From positions 62,001 to 126,000 of the forward strand of contig CAUJHZ010000061.1 of the NCBI GenBank assembly GCA_963205185.1: a DNA stretch of 64,000 nt, written 5' to 3'. Below are positions 36,057-45,073 of this stretch, piece by piece. Position 1 is the first letter of the stretch, and the number at the start of each line of letters is the position of its first letter. The notes beneath the pieces were generated by a model that was given only the letters and a program-made list of their open reading frames with translations, did not search any database and had not been told where the DNA came from. The stretch is from Planctomycetota bacterium (GTDB lineage Bacteria > Planctomycetota > Phycisphaerae > Phycisphaerales > UBA5793). Made by a program: the position numbers and the translations under genes.

Positions 36057-37130
36057 TTACGGGATCTGCGCAACGTTGCTCGTGTTGCACGAACCCGCTT
36101 CGACGAGTTGCAGGAAGCGGCGGCACGCTGCGGTGCCCGCGGTGCCGTTCACCGATCCGCTGCCGCTGCCGGTGCCGATGGTGCGCACGAGTTGCACGCC
36201 GTTCTGCACTCCCAGTTGAGTGCCGGCGCACGGCCCGCCGGGAATGATCGTCGTGCCCTGGTTCTGACCGAAGACGATGCCCTGCTGCTCGCTAGGCGTC
36301 GCGCCGTTCCAGTTGACTGTGATCGTGCCGGGGCACTGGCCGCTGATCGACAGCAGATAGCCGCCGAGCAGTTCAGGAATGAGATAGCCGCGCCAAGTCG
36401 TGTTCAGGCCGTCGGCGACCCAGACCATGTTGTTGCCCCAGCCGAAGCTGAAGTGCGAGTCGAAGTTCGTCCCCGCGCCATTGAGGACGGTGTTGCCCAC
36501 GCGCGTTCCGGCGGCGTCCCACGCGGACAGATTGCCGTTCGAGTAGGTGAGGTAGTATCCGCCGGCGCAGATGACGCCGCGGTTGTTCGGATAGGATCCC
36601 TCGCTGAACATCGAGCCGTAGCCGCTCAGCGCCACGGTCCCCATGGAGCTGCCTGAAAGGCTCCATCGCGAGATCGTGCCGTTGCTGTGCGCGATGTACT
36701 CGCTTCCGGTGCTGTCAAAGACGACGTTGGACTGCGCGTCGGGAATGCCGCCCGACAGCGTCAGGTGCGTTGTGAACACACCCGGGCTCGTCTGGCGAAC
36801 GATGTCATTGCTGGCAAAGCCGCGGCCGTACACCTGCGCGCCGTTGCCGCCGACGGAGAAAACGGCGCGGAAGTCAATGCCCGGCTGATACGAGGCGACG
36901 TAGTTGCCGCCGCTGTCGAAGTCGGCCAGGCGGTTGCCGCCCGAACTGCCGCCAGCGCACGTCCAGTAGTGACTGCCGTCAAACGTGATGCCCATCGGGT
37001 GCTGCTCGAGTTGAGCCGGGCTGCCGTCGAACGACGTCGTCTGGTTGTAGGAGGGCTGGAAAATGCCCTGTCCAAAGGCGCTTGACCCGGCCAGGATCGC
37101 CACCGGGACCACCAAATGCACGCGTTTCAT
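36057..37130 (-). CDS. Secreted beta-propeller-like protein of unknown function
   Basis: 357 aa from ATG 37130, with GAGGAAG upstream, rather than a longer frame to 37157. A signal peptide ends at about SSAFGQ. The mature protein is Gly/Ser/Asn-rich with repeated strands of the form MGITFDGSHYWTCAGG, NRLADFDSGGNYVAS and DSTGSEYIAHSNGTISRWS, resembling a beta-propeller. The C-terminal segment (YLLSISGQCPGTITVNWNGATP ... GPCAGTQLGVQNG) is a separate beta-sandwich-like module seen in planctomycete exported proteins. Function unknown. Confidence 0.75.
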   Translation of the reverse strand: MKRVHLVVPVAILAGSSAFGQGIFQPSYNQTTSFDGSPAQLEQHPMGITFDGSHYWTCAGGSSGGNRLADFDSGGNYVASYQPGIDFRAVFSVGGNGAQVYGRGFASNDIVRQTSPGVFTTHLTLSGGIPDAQSNVVFDSTGSEYIAHSNGTISRWSLSGSSMGTVALSGYGSMFSEGSYPNNRGVICAGGYYLTYSNGNLSAWDAAGTRVGNTVLNGAGTNFDSHFSFGWGNNMVWVADGLNTTWRGYLIPELLGGYLLSISGQCPGTITVNWNGATPSEQQGIVFGQNQGTTIIPGGPCAGTQLGVQNGVQLVRTIGTGSGSGSVNGTAGTAACRRFLQLVEAGSCNTSNVAQIP

Positions 37131-37269
37131 CTCGATTCTTCCTCTCTCCGGTCTCACCGGAATGCCACAGTGCGCGCCGGGGCCACGTGCTCCGGCAGAG
37201 ATCGCAGTCTACCACATTCTGCTCGCGAACACAAGACCTCTCCACCGGAAACGACCACCCGTCATCAGA

Positions 37270-38178
37270 TCACCCCGCCGGGAACACTTCCGCCAGGCGC
37301 GCCAGCCGGGCGCTCGCACCGGCGACCTCCGCCCGCACCGCATCCGCATCCATCGCGGCCGCCGGAAAGCGGTTCTGCCGCCGGTAGTACTCCAACGGAT
37401 CGGCCCCATTGGGCTTGATGGTGATCCGATACTTCCACCCGTCGAGCACCTCGTACACCGGAAACAGCCCGCTGCCCACCGCCAGGCGCACCAGTTCGAT
37501 CGACTCAGCAGGCTCGGATTTCCAGCCCGTCGGACAGGGCGAGTGAATGAGCAGGAAGCGGAAGCCTTCCAGGTGCAGCGCTGTGTCGAGTTTGCGCGCG
37601 AAATCTTCGGGGTGCGCAATCGAGAGCGTCGCCGCGTAGGGGATGCGGTGCGCCGCCATGATCGCCATGATGTCCTTCTTGCGCTCCTGTTTGCCGACGG
37701 GCGTCGTCGTCGTCCGCGCGCCGGGCGGTGTGGCCGAACTGCGCTGCCCGCCCGTGTTGCCGTAGATCTCATTGTCGTAGCAGATGTAGATGATGTGCTC
37801 GTTGCGCTCGGCGGCGGCGCTCAACGCCGCCATGCCGATGTCGTAGGTTCCGCCGTCGCCCGCCCAGCAGATGACCTGATGCGGCTCATCGTTGAGGTCG
37901 CGCACCGCCGCCACGCCCGATGCGAACGCCGGGCTCGCGGCGAACGTCGATGCGAGCACCGGCACGCTGTAGCCCGTCGTCGGATAGCCGCCCGCCGTGA
38001 CGATGCCGCAGCACGCGGGGATGACAAGCTGACACTTCTGTCCGGCGCTCTTGAGCGCTCGATCGAGCATGATCAGCCCGACGCTCATGCCGCAGCCGCC
38101 GCAGTTCGTGTTGCCGGGGCGCACGAGGCACTCGTCGCAGCAGGTGATCGGGTCCTGCGTCTCCAGGGTGACGTTCAT
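37270..38178 (-). CDS. porB: 2-oxoacid:ferredoxin oxidoreductase beta subunit (pyruvate type)
   Basis: 302 aa. The N-terminus carries the cluster cysteines in CLVRPGNTNCGGCG. Thiamine-diphosphate residues are visible in CWAGDGGTYDIGMAALSAA and CYDNEIYGNTGGQRS, and SATPPGARTTTTPVGK follows as in PorB. With PorA and the gamma/delta parts it oxidatively decarboxylates pyruvate (or a related 2-oxoacid) to acyl-CoA, reducing ferredoxin, or runs in reverse. ATG 38178 overlaps the porA stop (ATGA). Confidence 0.92.
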   Translation of the reverse strand: MNVTLETQDPITCCDECLVRPGNTNCGGCGMSVGLIMLDRALKSAGQKCQLVIPACCGIVTAGGYPTTGYSVPVLASTFAASPAFASGVAAVRDLNDEPHQVICWAGDGGTYDIGMAALSAAAERNEHIIYICYDNEIYGNTGGQRSSATPPGARTTTTPVGKQERKKDIMAIMAAHRIPYAATLSIAHPEDFARKLDTALHLEGFRFLLIHSPCPTGWKSEPAESIELVRLAVGSGLFPVYEVLDGWKYRITIKPNGADPLEYYRRQNRFPAAAMDADAVRAEVAGASARLARLAEVFPAG

Positions 38179-39350
38179 CGGTCGATCCCTTTCCAGACCG
38201 GCTTGCCGGCGCTGCGCCGGTCGAGCAGGTCGTCGATGACTTCCTCGAGCATCGCGGGCGTCACGTCGCCGCCGCACACTCCGGTGAGATAGTCCTGCAT
38301 CAGCACCCCGTCGCGCCGGCCCTGCATCGCCGCTCGCAGGTCGTGCCACCACACCCCGCCCACGCCCGCGGCATAGTCGCGGTCGAGCACGCCGATCTTC
38401 GTCGCCCTGGGCATGGCGTCGAGCAGCGCTTCACCGGGCAGCGGCCGGAACATCTTCATCTTGACCATGCCGATCTTCTCGCCGCGCGCCCGCCGGTTGC
38501 GCACCACTTCGCGGGCCGTCGAAGCGATCGTGCCTGAGGCGATGAGCACCGCCTCGGCATCCTCAGTTTCGAAAGCGCTGATCGCGCCGCCGGGATCGCG
38601 GCCGAAGATCTTTTCAAACGCGGCGCGATGCTCTTCATACGCCGCCGCGACGCGCTCCATCGCTTCGTCAATCTCGAGCCTCTGCGAGAGCGTCTCGCGC
38701 GGCCAGGTGAGCCCGCCCACCGTCGTCGGCCGCTCGAAGCGCAGCTGGTGCGGCAGATTCAGCGGCGGTAGGAACCGATCCACCAGGTCCTGCTCGGGCA
38801 GGTCCGTCTCCATCTGGGTGTGCGAGAGAATGAACGCGTCCATGATGACCATCACCGGCAGCAGGATGCGCGAGTCTTCCGCCAACCGGAACGCCAGCAC
38901 CGTCGAGTCGAGCACCTCCTGGTTGGTCTCACAGTACAACTGGATCATGGGAAAGTCGCGCAGGTAGAGCGTGTCGCCCTGGTCGGCCCAGATGTTCCAC
39001 GGCGGGCCAAGCGTGCGATTGACCGCCGCGAGGACGATCGGCAGGCGGTAGTAGCCGGCGACCATGATGTTCTCGGTCATGTACGCCAACCCGTTGGATG
39101 AACTCGCCGTGAACGCGCGGGCACCGGCCATCGCCGCACCGATCGACACGCCCATCGCGCTGTGCTCGCTTTCGACGGCGATGACGCGCCCTTTCGTGAA
39201 CGGGAACCGCGCGACGAATTCGACGATCTCCGTCTGCGGCGTGATCGGATAGATGCCGCATGCCGCTCCGCGCCCCACCCGGTTCGCCTCCGCCGCGACG
39301 CTCAGCGCGTAGCCGGCCGCGTGATTGCCCGTCACCACTTCGATGGCCAT
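38175..39350 (-). CDS. porA: 2-oxoacid:ferredoxin oxidoreductase alpha subunit (pyruvate type)
   Basis: 391 aa. Typical PorA segments are CGIYPITPQTEIVEFVA, VESEHSAMGVSIGAAMAGARAFTASSSNGL, GPPWNIWADQGDTLYLRD and a C-terminal domain with GMVKMKMFRPLPGEALLDAMP. The W-x-DQxDTL segment favours pyruvate over branched-chain oxoacids, but this is an inference. It is preceded 30 bases upstream by the fused gamma/GltD/delta gene and coupled to porB. Confidence 0.92.
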   Translation of the reverse strand: MAIEVVTGNHAAGYALSVAAEANRVGRGAACGIYPITPQTEIVEFVARFPFTKGRVIAVESEHSAMGVSIGAAMAGARAFTASSSNGLAYMTENIMVAGYYRLPIVLAAVNRTLGPPWNIWADQGDTLYLRDFPMIQLYCETNQEVLDSTVLAFRLAEDSRILLPVMVIMDAFILSHTQMETDLPEQDLVDRFLPPLNLPHQLRFERPTTVGGLTWPRETLSQRLEIDEAMERVAAAYEEHRAAFEKIFGRDPGGAISAFETEDAEAVLIASGTIASTAREVVRNRRARGEKIGMVKMKMFRPLPGEALLDAMPRATKIGVLDRDYAAGVGGVWWHDLRAAMQGRRDGVLMQDYLTGVCGGDVTPAMLEEVIDDLLDRRSAGKPVWKGIDR

Positions 39351-39380
39351 GGCGGCCTTCCTTTCACGTCGCTGCGGCCA

Positions 39381-41591
39381 CTACAGGCGCGACATCACCA
39401 CCACGCCGCGCGGACATTCGGCAGCGCACACACCGCACCCCTTGCAGTAGTCGTAGTCGAAACTGAACTCGTGACCCACGCGCTTGAGCACGCCCTCGGG
39501 GCAGTACGTCACGCAGCGATCGCATTCGTTGCACACGCCGCAACTCAGGCACCGCTCGGCTTCACTCGGATCAGCCGCGGTCGCGCGCACCTCGCCGAAA
39601 TCGAGCCGGCGCTCCTCCGCCGGCCGCGACATGCCGTGATGCGCCGGCTGCGACTCGAAGAGATGCAGCCTCAGCCCCTTGGCGTGGATCACTTCCTGCG
39701 CCTCGGGCGTAAGGCCCGGCTGCTCCTGCCCGGTGAAGACGTAATGAATGGCCACCGCCGCCCGCCGCCCGCTGCCGATCGCCGCCGCGACGGTGCCGTC
39801 GCCGCTGGCGAGATCGCCGATGGCATACACCGGCGTTTCGAGCAGGCCCATCACATCCTCGCCATCATGCACCACCGTGCCTTCGGGAAAGATCGAAAGC
39901 TCAGGCGACTGCCCCAGCGCCAGCAGGACGCGATCGCACTCGATTGCGAAGTCCGAACCCGTCACTTCGACTGGACGACGGCGCCCCGATTCATCCGGCT
40001 CGCCCGGCCTCATCCGGCGGCAGATGAGTCTCTTGCGCCGGCCGCCGCGCATTGGCTCGATGCGCACCGGCAGTGTGAGATAGTCGCAGAGGACGCCTTC
40101 TTCGAGCGCCTCGTCGATCTCTTCGTCGATCGCCGGCATCTCCTGGCGCGTGCGGCGATAGACGATGCGCGCGCCCGCAGCGCCGAGGCGCAGAGCGGAG
40201 CGCGCGGCGTCGAACGCCGTGTTGCCGCCGCCGACGATCACCACCGTCTCCCCATCGACGCGGATCTGGTTTCGCACGGCGCGATCGAGAAAGTCGATGC
40301 CCTGCATCACCGTTTCCCCGTCGCCGCCCGCGCCGAGATCCAGGCTGCGCAGTTCCTGCAGACCCGTCGCCACGAGGACCGCATCGAATTCGAGCGTGAG
40401 CCGGTAGAGATCACGCCGCTCGATGCGGCTGTTGAGCCGAACGTCCACGCCCAGTCCGATGATGCGATCGATCTCGCGATCGAGTACATCGCGCGGCAGG
40501 CGGTACGGCGGAATGCCCGTGCGCAGCAGCCCGCCAAGTTCATCGCCCGCCTCGATGAGCGTCACGCCATAGCCAAGCAGCGCGAGGTGATACGCCGCAG
40601 TGAGCCCCGCCGGACCCGACCCGATGATGCCGACGCGCTGGGCCAGTCGCGGTTGCGCCTGCAGCCGCGCCTGGCCGTGATCGCCCGCGTAGCGCTCGAG
40701 ATCGCGCACGTTCACGCCCTCATCCAGCGCGTGGCGATTGCACGACTCCATGCACGGCGCCGGGCAGACGCGCCCGCACACCGAAGGGAACGGCGTCGTG
40801 CGCAGCAGCGTCTCCAGCGCCAGATCCGTCTGTCGGCGCGCCAGGGCCTGCAGAAAGCCCTGCACGTCGTTGCCCGCCGGGCACACGTGGTTGCACGGCG
40901 GCGTCCACTGCCGCCGGTGCGGCTGCTGGGTCGCCCACTGCCCGGTGCGAATCGCCGGCCGCTGGGCGCCGCCTCCATCAACGATGCCCTGCACGCGCGC
41001 TGTCGGCGTCGCAGGATGCGTCGCCTGCGCGCCCTGCCGATCGATGTCCTCCACGAACACCACGCGCTCATGTGCCTGCTCGGCGGCAGTGAAGTTGCTG
41101 CCGCGAAAGCCCAGATGCTCGAGCGCTTCGTGCACGCTCTCGAGTTCAAACTCAAAAACCCGCGCCGCCGCGCCCGCCAGCGCCGTGTTGACGATCGGCA
41201 CGCTGCGCGTTCCAAGTTCGTTTTCGCGCGCAATGGCCGTTGCGTCCACCGTCGCCACGCGATAGCCCGGAAAGCGCTCGGCGAACTCGTAGGGCAGGCG
41301 CGGGTCGTTGATGAGAATCCAGCCGTTGGGCTTGAGGCCGCTCGTGATCGCCGGCCCGACGAGCGTGGCGTCGAGCACGATGACGTGATCGGGCTCATAG
41401 ATGAGGTTGCGATTGGTAATCGGCTGCCGGTCGTAGCGGCAAAAGGCCTGCAGCGGCGCGCCCGAGCGCTCGGCGGCATACAAGCCAAACGCCTGCACCG
41501 AATAGCCGTGCAGAAAGCGGCAGGTGGCGATGATCTTGGCCAGCGTGACGCCGCCCTGACCTCCGCGGCCATGAATCCGGATCTCGATCAT
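39381..41591 (-). CDS. Fused 2-oxoacid oxidoreductase gamma subunit, GltD-like flavoprotein and delta ferredoxin
   Basis: 736 aa from ATG 41591 (GGAGG six bases upstream; a longer frame to 41612 would contain the site). Residues 1 to about 185 are the gamma subunit (MIEIRIHGRGGQGGVTLAKI). About 225-640 is a glutamate-synthase small-subunit-like oxidoreductase, with N-terminal Cys motifs (CNHVCPAGNDVQGF, CGRVCPAPCMESCNR), an FAD site GIIGSGPAGLTAAYHLA, an NAD(P) site VVIVGGGNTAFDAARSA and a GDLASGDGTVAAAI end. About 690-735 has two ferredoxin motifs (CLSCGVCNECDRCVTYCP, CKGCGVCAAECP). The fusion could connect NAD(P)H with the ferredoxin of the PorAB enzyme in one complex. Confidence 0.9.
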   Translation of the reverse strand: MIEIRIHGRGGQGGVTLAKIIATCRFLHGYSVQAFGLYAAERSGAPLQAFCRYDRQPITNRNLIYEPDHVIVLDATLVGPAITSGLKPNGWILINDPRLPYEFAERFPGYRVATVDATAIARENELGTRSVPIVNTALAGAAARVFEFELESVHEALEHLGFRGSNFTAAEQAHERVVFVEDIDRQGAQATHPATPTARVQGIVDGGGAQRPAIRTGQWATQQPHRRQWTPPCNHVCPAGNDVQGFLQALARRQTDLALETLLRTTPFPSVCGRVCPAPCMESCNRHALDEGVNVRDLERYAGDHGQARLQAQPRLAQRVGIIGSGPAGLTAAYHLALLGYGVTLIEAGDELGGLLRTGIPPYRLPRDVLDREIDRIIGLGVDVRLNSRIERRDLYRLTLEFDAVLVATGLQELRSLDLGAGGDGETVMQGIDFLDRAVRNQIRVDGETVVIVGGGNTAFDAARSALRLGAAGARIVYRRTRQEMPAIDEEIDEALEEGVLCDYLTLPVRIEPMRGGRRKRLICRRMRPGEPDESGRRRPVEVTGSDFAIECDRVLLALGQSPELSIFPEGTVVHDGEDVMGLLETPVYAIGDLASGDGTVAAAIGSGRRAAVAIHYVFTGQEQPGLTPEAQEVIHAKGLRLHLFESQPAHHGMSRPAEERRLDFGEVRATAADPSEAERCLSCGVCNECDRCVTYCPEGVLKRVGHEFSFDYDYCKGCGVCAAECPRGVVVMSRL

Positions 41592-41835
41592 CGGCAACCT
41601 CCCGGGCTGCATGTCAGCGACATGACCCCAGGATCACAGCGGCCGATGAGCCTTTCCCCAATGACGCGGCCCGCCGATCCGGGCGATCAGTCCCTGATCC
41701 ATGTGATTATCGAGGATTGGGCGCGCCGGACATACGGGGCGAGATTCCCGAAAGCGCACCGCCGCCTCCGGGCAGCCGACCGCGGGAGCCTCGCAGGTTG
41801 GAGCGGGCAAGAGGCGCGAGAACCGCACCTCCAAA

Positions 41836-41908
41836 GGCCGGAGCGGGATTCGAACCCGCGAATAACGGATTTGCAATCCGTCCCCTTGGACCGCTTGGGT
41901 ATCCGGCC
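41836..41908 (-). tRNA. tRNA-Cys (anticodon GCA)
   Basis: 73 nt. On the minus strand the acceptor arms GGCCGGA/TCCGGCC pair fully, the anticodon stem ACGGA/TCCGT encloses loop TTGCAAA with anticodon GCA, and the T-arm is GCGGG-TTCGAAT-CCCGC. No CCA is encoded. The D-arm CCC/GGG has a long loop, as in other tRNA-Cys. Confidence 0.95.
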
Positions 41909-41969
41909 GGTCGATCCCAAGGGTAGACGACGAGCCCGGAAATGACAACGCGGCCCCCGTGCCGCATCC

Positions 41970-42998
41970 TCAGCACGCGCGCTCCAGAACAAACGCACAG
42001 TCCCGCTCGCCTTCCAGCCGCCCCGTCGCCAACTCAATCGCCGCATCTGATTCGTCAATCGCGATCCACGTTCGCCCGGAGCGCTGCGCCGCCACTGCCG
42101 TCGTTCCGCTGCCGCAGCACGGGTCCATCACGGTGCCGCCCTTTGGGCACAGCGACTCGATGAGCACCTCCAGCAGCCGCAGCGGCTTTTGCGTCGGATA
42201 GCCGCAGCGCTGCGCATCCGTCGCCGCCAGCGCCGGAATGTCGAGCACCGATTCGAGCGGTTTGCCGCCCTTGAAGTCGTAGCGCTTGCCGTAACTCATC
42301 ATGTACCGGCCGCGCTCATCCTCATGGCAATACTTGCGGCTCTGCGCTGGCGTCACTTCGCCGCGCTGCCTTCTGAAGTAGTACCCGCTCGATCTGCCGT
42401 ACACGGCAATACAGTCGTGCTTGCGCAAAAAGTGGCGCGAGGCTGTCGCGTTGCCCAAGCCGTACTTCCAGATGAGTTCGTTGATGAACCGCTCGGCGCC
42501 GAAGTGCTCGTCGAGCAGGCAGCGCGCGTGGGCCGAGGCGCGATAATCGACATGCACCGCCATCGAGCCCGTCTCGCGCAGCACCGGCCGGCACAGGGCC
42601 ACGAGATCATCAAGGAAATTGAGATACTGCGTTTCGTCCCACCGGTCGCCGTAGGCCGTCTGCCGCCCACCGCCGCCATCCCGGCCGGCGCGGAGGAAGT
42701 GATCGCGATCGGTTCTGAACGGCGGATCGACGTAGATGAAATCCACCGACGCGCCGGGCACGCTCGCCAGCGCAGCGCGAAAGTCGCCGTGCACGAGCCG
42801 GTTGCCCCCCGCCTGCCCGATCGTCCGCACGAGTTCGACGCGCCCCGCTCGCGTCTGCGGCCGCCTTCGCCGCCCGGCCTCGTCAAACTTGCCGGGCCAG
42901 ACGAGTTGCACCCCCGCCGGCGCATCGGAGGGCGCAGCGACCTCCACGGCTCCCAGAGCCGGTTCCGACGCATCCTGGGCCGTTCGAGGGCGCGGCAT
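41970..42998 (-). CDS. Orphan beta-class DNA methyltransferase (N4-cytosine/N6-adenine)
   Basis: 342 aa. Catalytic motif IV is DPPF (91-94) in VDFIYVDPPFRTDRDHF. Motif X/I lies at the C-terminus (YPTQKPLRLLEVLIESLC, then MDPCCGSGTTAVAA), the order that defines the beta class. A target-recognition region occupies about 150-260. The first 60 residues are a low-complexity extension. No restriction endonuclease is adjacent, so it is probably a regulatory or orphan enzyme. It lies between tRNA-Cys and tRNA-Ile genes, a common insertion setting, although no integrase is present. Confidence 0.9.
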   Translation of the reverse strand: MPRPRTAQDASEPALGAVEVAAPSDAPAGVQLVWPGKFDEAGRRRRPQTRAGRVELVRTIGQAGGNRLVHGDFRAALASVPGASVDFIYVDPPFRTDRDHFLRAGRDGGGGRQTAYGDRWDETQYLNFLDDLVALCRPVLRETGSMAVHVDYRASAHARCLLDEHFGAERFINELIWKYGLGNATASRHFLRKHDCIAVYGRSSGYYFRRQRGEVTPAQSRKYCHEDERGRYMMSYGKRYDFKGGKPLESVLDIPALAATDAQRCGYPTQKPLRLLEVLIESLCPKGGTVMDPCCGSGTTAVAAQRSGRTWIAIDESDAAIELATGRLEGERDCAFVLERAC

Positions 42999-43122
42999 GG
43001 GCCAATCATAAGCGATCCCGCCGTCTTGACGGCACGGCGTGACGCGCCGATACTTGCCTTCCCGCCGCGGCCGGCTTCCAATCGCATCGGATGGCGATTG
43101 GGGGTCCCGCCCCGCGACGAGC

Positions 43123-43196
43123 GGGCTTGTAGCTCAGTTGGTCAGAGCGCACCGCTGATAACGGTGAGGTCGGAGGTTCGAATCCTCCCAGGCCCA
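43123..43196 (+). tRNA. tRNA-Ile (anticodon GAT)
   Basis: 74 nt. Acceptor arms GGGCTTG/CAGGCCC pair with one G-T, the anticodon stem ACCGC/ACGGT-type arm encloses GAT, and the T-arm is GGAGG-TTCGAAT-CCTCC. D-loop AGCTCAGTTGGTCAGAGC is canonical. CCA is not encoded. Confidence 0.95.
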
Positions 43197-43245
43197 TTCA
43201 AAGGCCCGGCTGCCACCGCACCCGGTCCCATAGCCCAAGCCGACC

Positions 43246-43279
43246 CGCCGCCGAGAGACTCGGCGGCGTTTGGTTTTTT
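43246..43279 (+). terminator. Intrinsic terminator after tRNA-Ile
   Basis: CGCCGCCGAG - AGA - CTCGGCGGCG, a perfect 10-bp stem (43246-43268) followed by TTTGGTTTTTT. It lies 50 bases after the tRNA. Confidence 0.92.
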
Positions 43280-43430
43280 CTCAAGTTTCGTCAAGACGCC
43301 GCACCCCGTTTCGGGTACGCTGGAAGAGATCGCCAATGCTGCGAGTTACGCTCCATGACCAGAAGCGTGATTCGCGTTTGTGCCGGGACCGCATCGCGAT
43401 CCATGAGAGGGAATCCAGATTGGAGAGACA

Positions 43431-44978
43431 ATGGCCGCATCGCACTCGTGCAAGGCAACTGGCTTCGTCGGCCTGTCACCGCTAGCTCTCAGTCTTGGCG
43501 CGACCGGCGTTTCGGTTGGTTCGGCCAGTGGCCAGATCCAGTTGGAGCGGTGGCTTGACTTCCAGAGTGAGCGTGTCATTCGGGAATACGTGACTGCGGA
43601 CCTCAATGGCGATGAGTTGAACGATGTCGCGCTGCTAGACGGCAATCTGTGGGTCTATTTCAACAACGGAGACGGAACATTCGAACAGGTCGATCTGGGC
43701 ATCGATGTCTGGCTCGGCCATGGCCTGAACGCGGAAGATCTCGATCGCATCGGAACCATCGATCTGGTCTGGGCAAACAACTCCCCGAGCCTCTTCGTCT
43801 ACTACAACGACGGCACTGGCCGGAATGGTGAACTCAGGGAGTTTCCCATCGATGGCCATGGACTGAACAACCTCGTCGTCGCCGACCTGGAGGGAGATGG
43901 CTACGCGGATGTGGTCGGCAGCGCGGAAGAAGGCTGGCACGTTGGTACTGCAACCATATATGTCATTGCAAACCGATTCGGTGAGTTCGAAGAGACCCAG
44001 GCGATATCCGCCGGTGTAAGCGACTTGCTCGCGTGCCGGGCCGGAGACTTTGATGGTGATGGCGATGCAGACGTTGCGGCGCTCACTGCCGATTGGTACG
44101 ACTACTTCGGCTACCTGAAGCTGGACTTTGCTCAGATCAGCGTGCTGACGAATACCGGGGCTGGCGAATTGGAGTTGTCTCATAGCATTCGGTTGCCCTA
44201 CGGCCAAGGTCGCGACGAAGCTCCAATGGGGTTGGCGACGGGAGACATGGATGGAGATAGCGACCTCGATCTGGTCATTAGCACCTACTACGACGATCCT
44301 GAAGTTCGCATACTGGAGAACCTCGGGAATGCAGGGAGCTTTATCGTCCACCCCGCGATTCCCATCGGCAGTTGGCCGCCGAGTCACTCGTGGGTGTCAG
44401 TCCGCGACCTTGATGGAGATGGTCGGCTGGACATTGTCTTCTCCAGCGCGCCAAACGAAACGTACTGGACGCTCCAGAACGACGGTGCCCTTACCTTTAC
44501 AGCCACCGAGTATCCGCTGAATCGCCCAGCAGCGGGATTGCCTCACCTCGCCGATCTGACGCGCGACGGACGATACGATTTGCTCGTTGGAGAATACTTC
44601 GGCATTGAGTTTGTGCGAAACATCTCGCCGCTCAGCGGTCCGTACCTTGAGCACGGCCCGCTGCATCGCGGGCAGTTGGTTGACTTGGTTGTCACGGAAG
44701 CCGAACCCGGCGAGAAGGTGTACTTCCTCTGCTCTCTGCAGGGAACAGGAAACTCACTTGGCATCGAGGAACTCGGCGGACTCACTCTGGACCTCCAATC
44801 CCCGATCCGGACGGTCACCAGTGTCCGCGCCGATGAAAATGGCACGGCACGAACGCGGGTGAGGGTCCCTTCCTCTGCTCTTCTCAGATCAATCGGGCTG
44901 CAAGCCGTCATTCGAAGGGGACCGGAAGGACAAGAGTCGGTTAAGACTCCGTTCGATGAAGCGCGAATTCGTGAGTGA
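43431..44978 (+). CDS. Exported FG-GAP/VCBS-repeat protein
   Basis: 515 aa from ATG 43431, with GGAGAG five bases upstream. A weak signal sequence (LSPLALSLGATGVSVGSASGQ) precedes at least five FG-GAP/VCBS-type repeats with calcium-loop patterns: DLNGDELNDVAL, DLEGDGYADVVG, DFDGDGDADVAA, DMDGDSDLDLVI, DLDGDGRLDIVF. These fold as an integrin-like beta-propeller. A C-terminal beta-domain (GPLHRGQLVDLVVTEAEPGEKVYFLCSLQG) follows. Extracellular, function unknown. Its coding sequence is noticeably less GC-rich than its neighbours. Confidence 0.82.
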   Translation: MAASHSCKATGFVGLSPLALSLGATGVSVGSASGQIQLERWLDFQSERVIREYVTADLNGDELNDVALLDGNLWVYFNNGDGTFEQVDLGIDVWLGHGLNAEDLDRIGTIDLVWANNSPSLFVYYNDGTGRNGELREFPIDGHGLNNLVVADLEGDGYADVVGSAEEGWHVGTATIYVIANRFGEFEETQAISAGVSDLLACRAGDFDGDGDADVAALTADWYDYFGYLKLDFAQISVLTNTGAGELELSHSIRLPYGQGRDEAPMGLATGDMDGDSDLDLVISTYYDDPEVRILENLGNAGSFIVHPAIPIGSWPPSHSWVSVRDLDGDGRLDIVFSSAPNETYWTLQNDGALTFTATEYPLNRPAAGLPHLADLTRDGRYDLLVGEYFGIEFVRNISPLSGPYLEHGPLHRGQLVDLVVTEAEPGEKVYFLCSLQGTGNSLGIEELGGLTLDLQSPIRTVTSVRADENGTARTRVRVPSSALLRSIGLQAVIRRGPEGQESVKTPFDEARIRE

Positions 44979-45073
44979 TTGCCCTGGCTGAGCGGATTGC
45001 CCCGTCTCCGAATTGTCCGCCATGCTAATGTTGTCGCCAGTGGTCTCCGAGGCTTTAGGAATCGAAAGCACGG

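Noticed and set aside
39162-41945. Open plus-strand frame of 927 codons
   Set aside because: Antisense to porA and the fused gamma/GltD/delta gene, both firmly identified; composition is that of a shadow frame.
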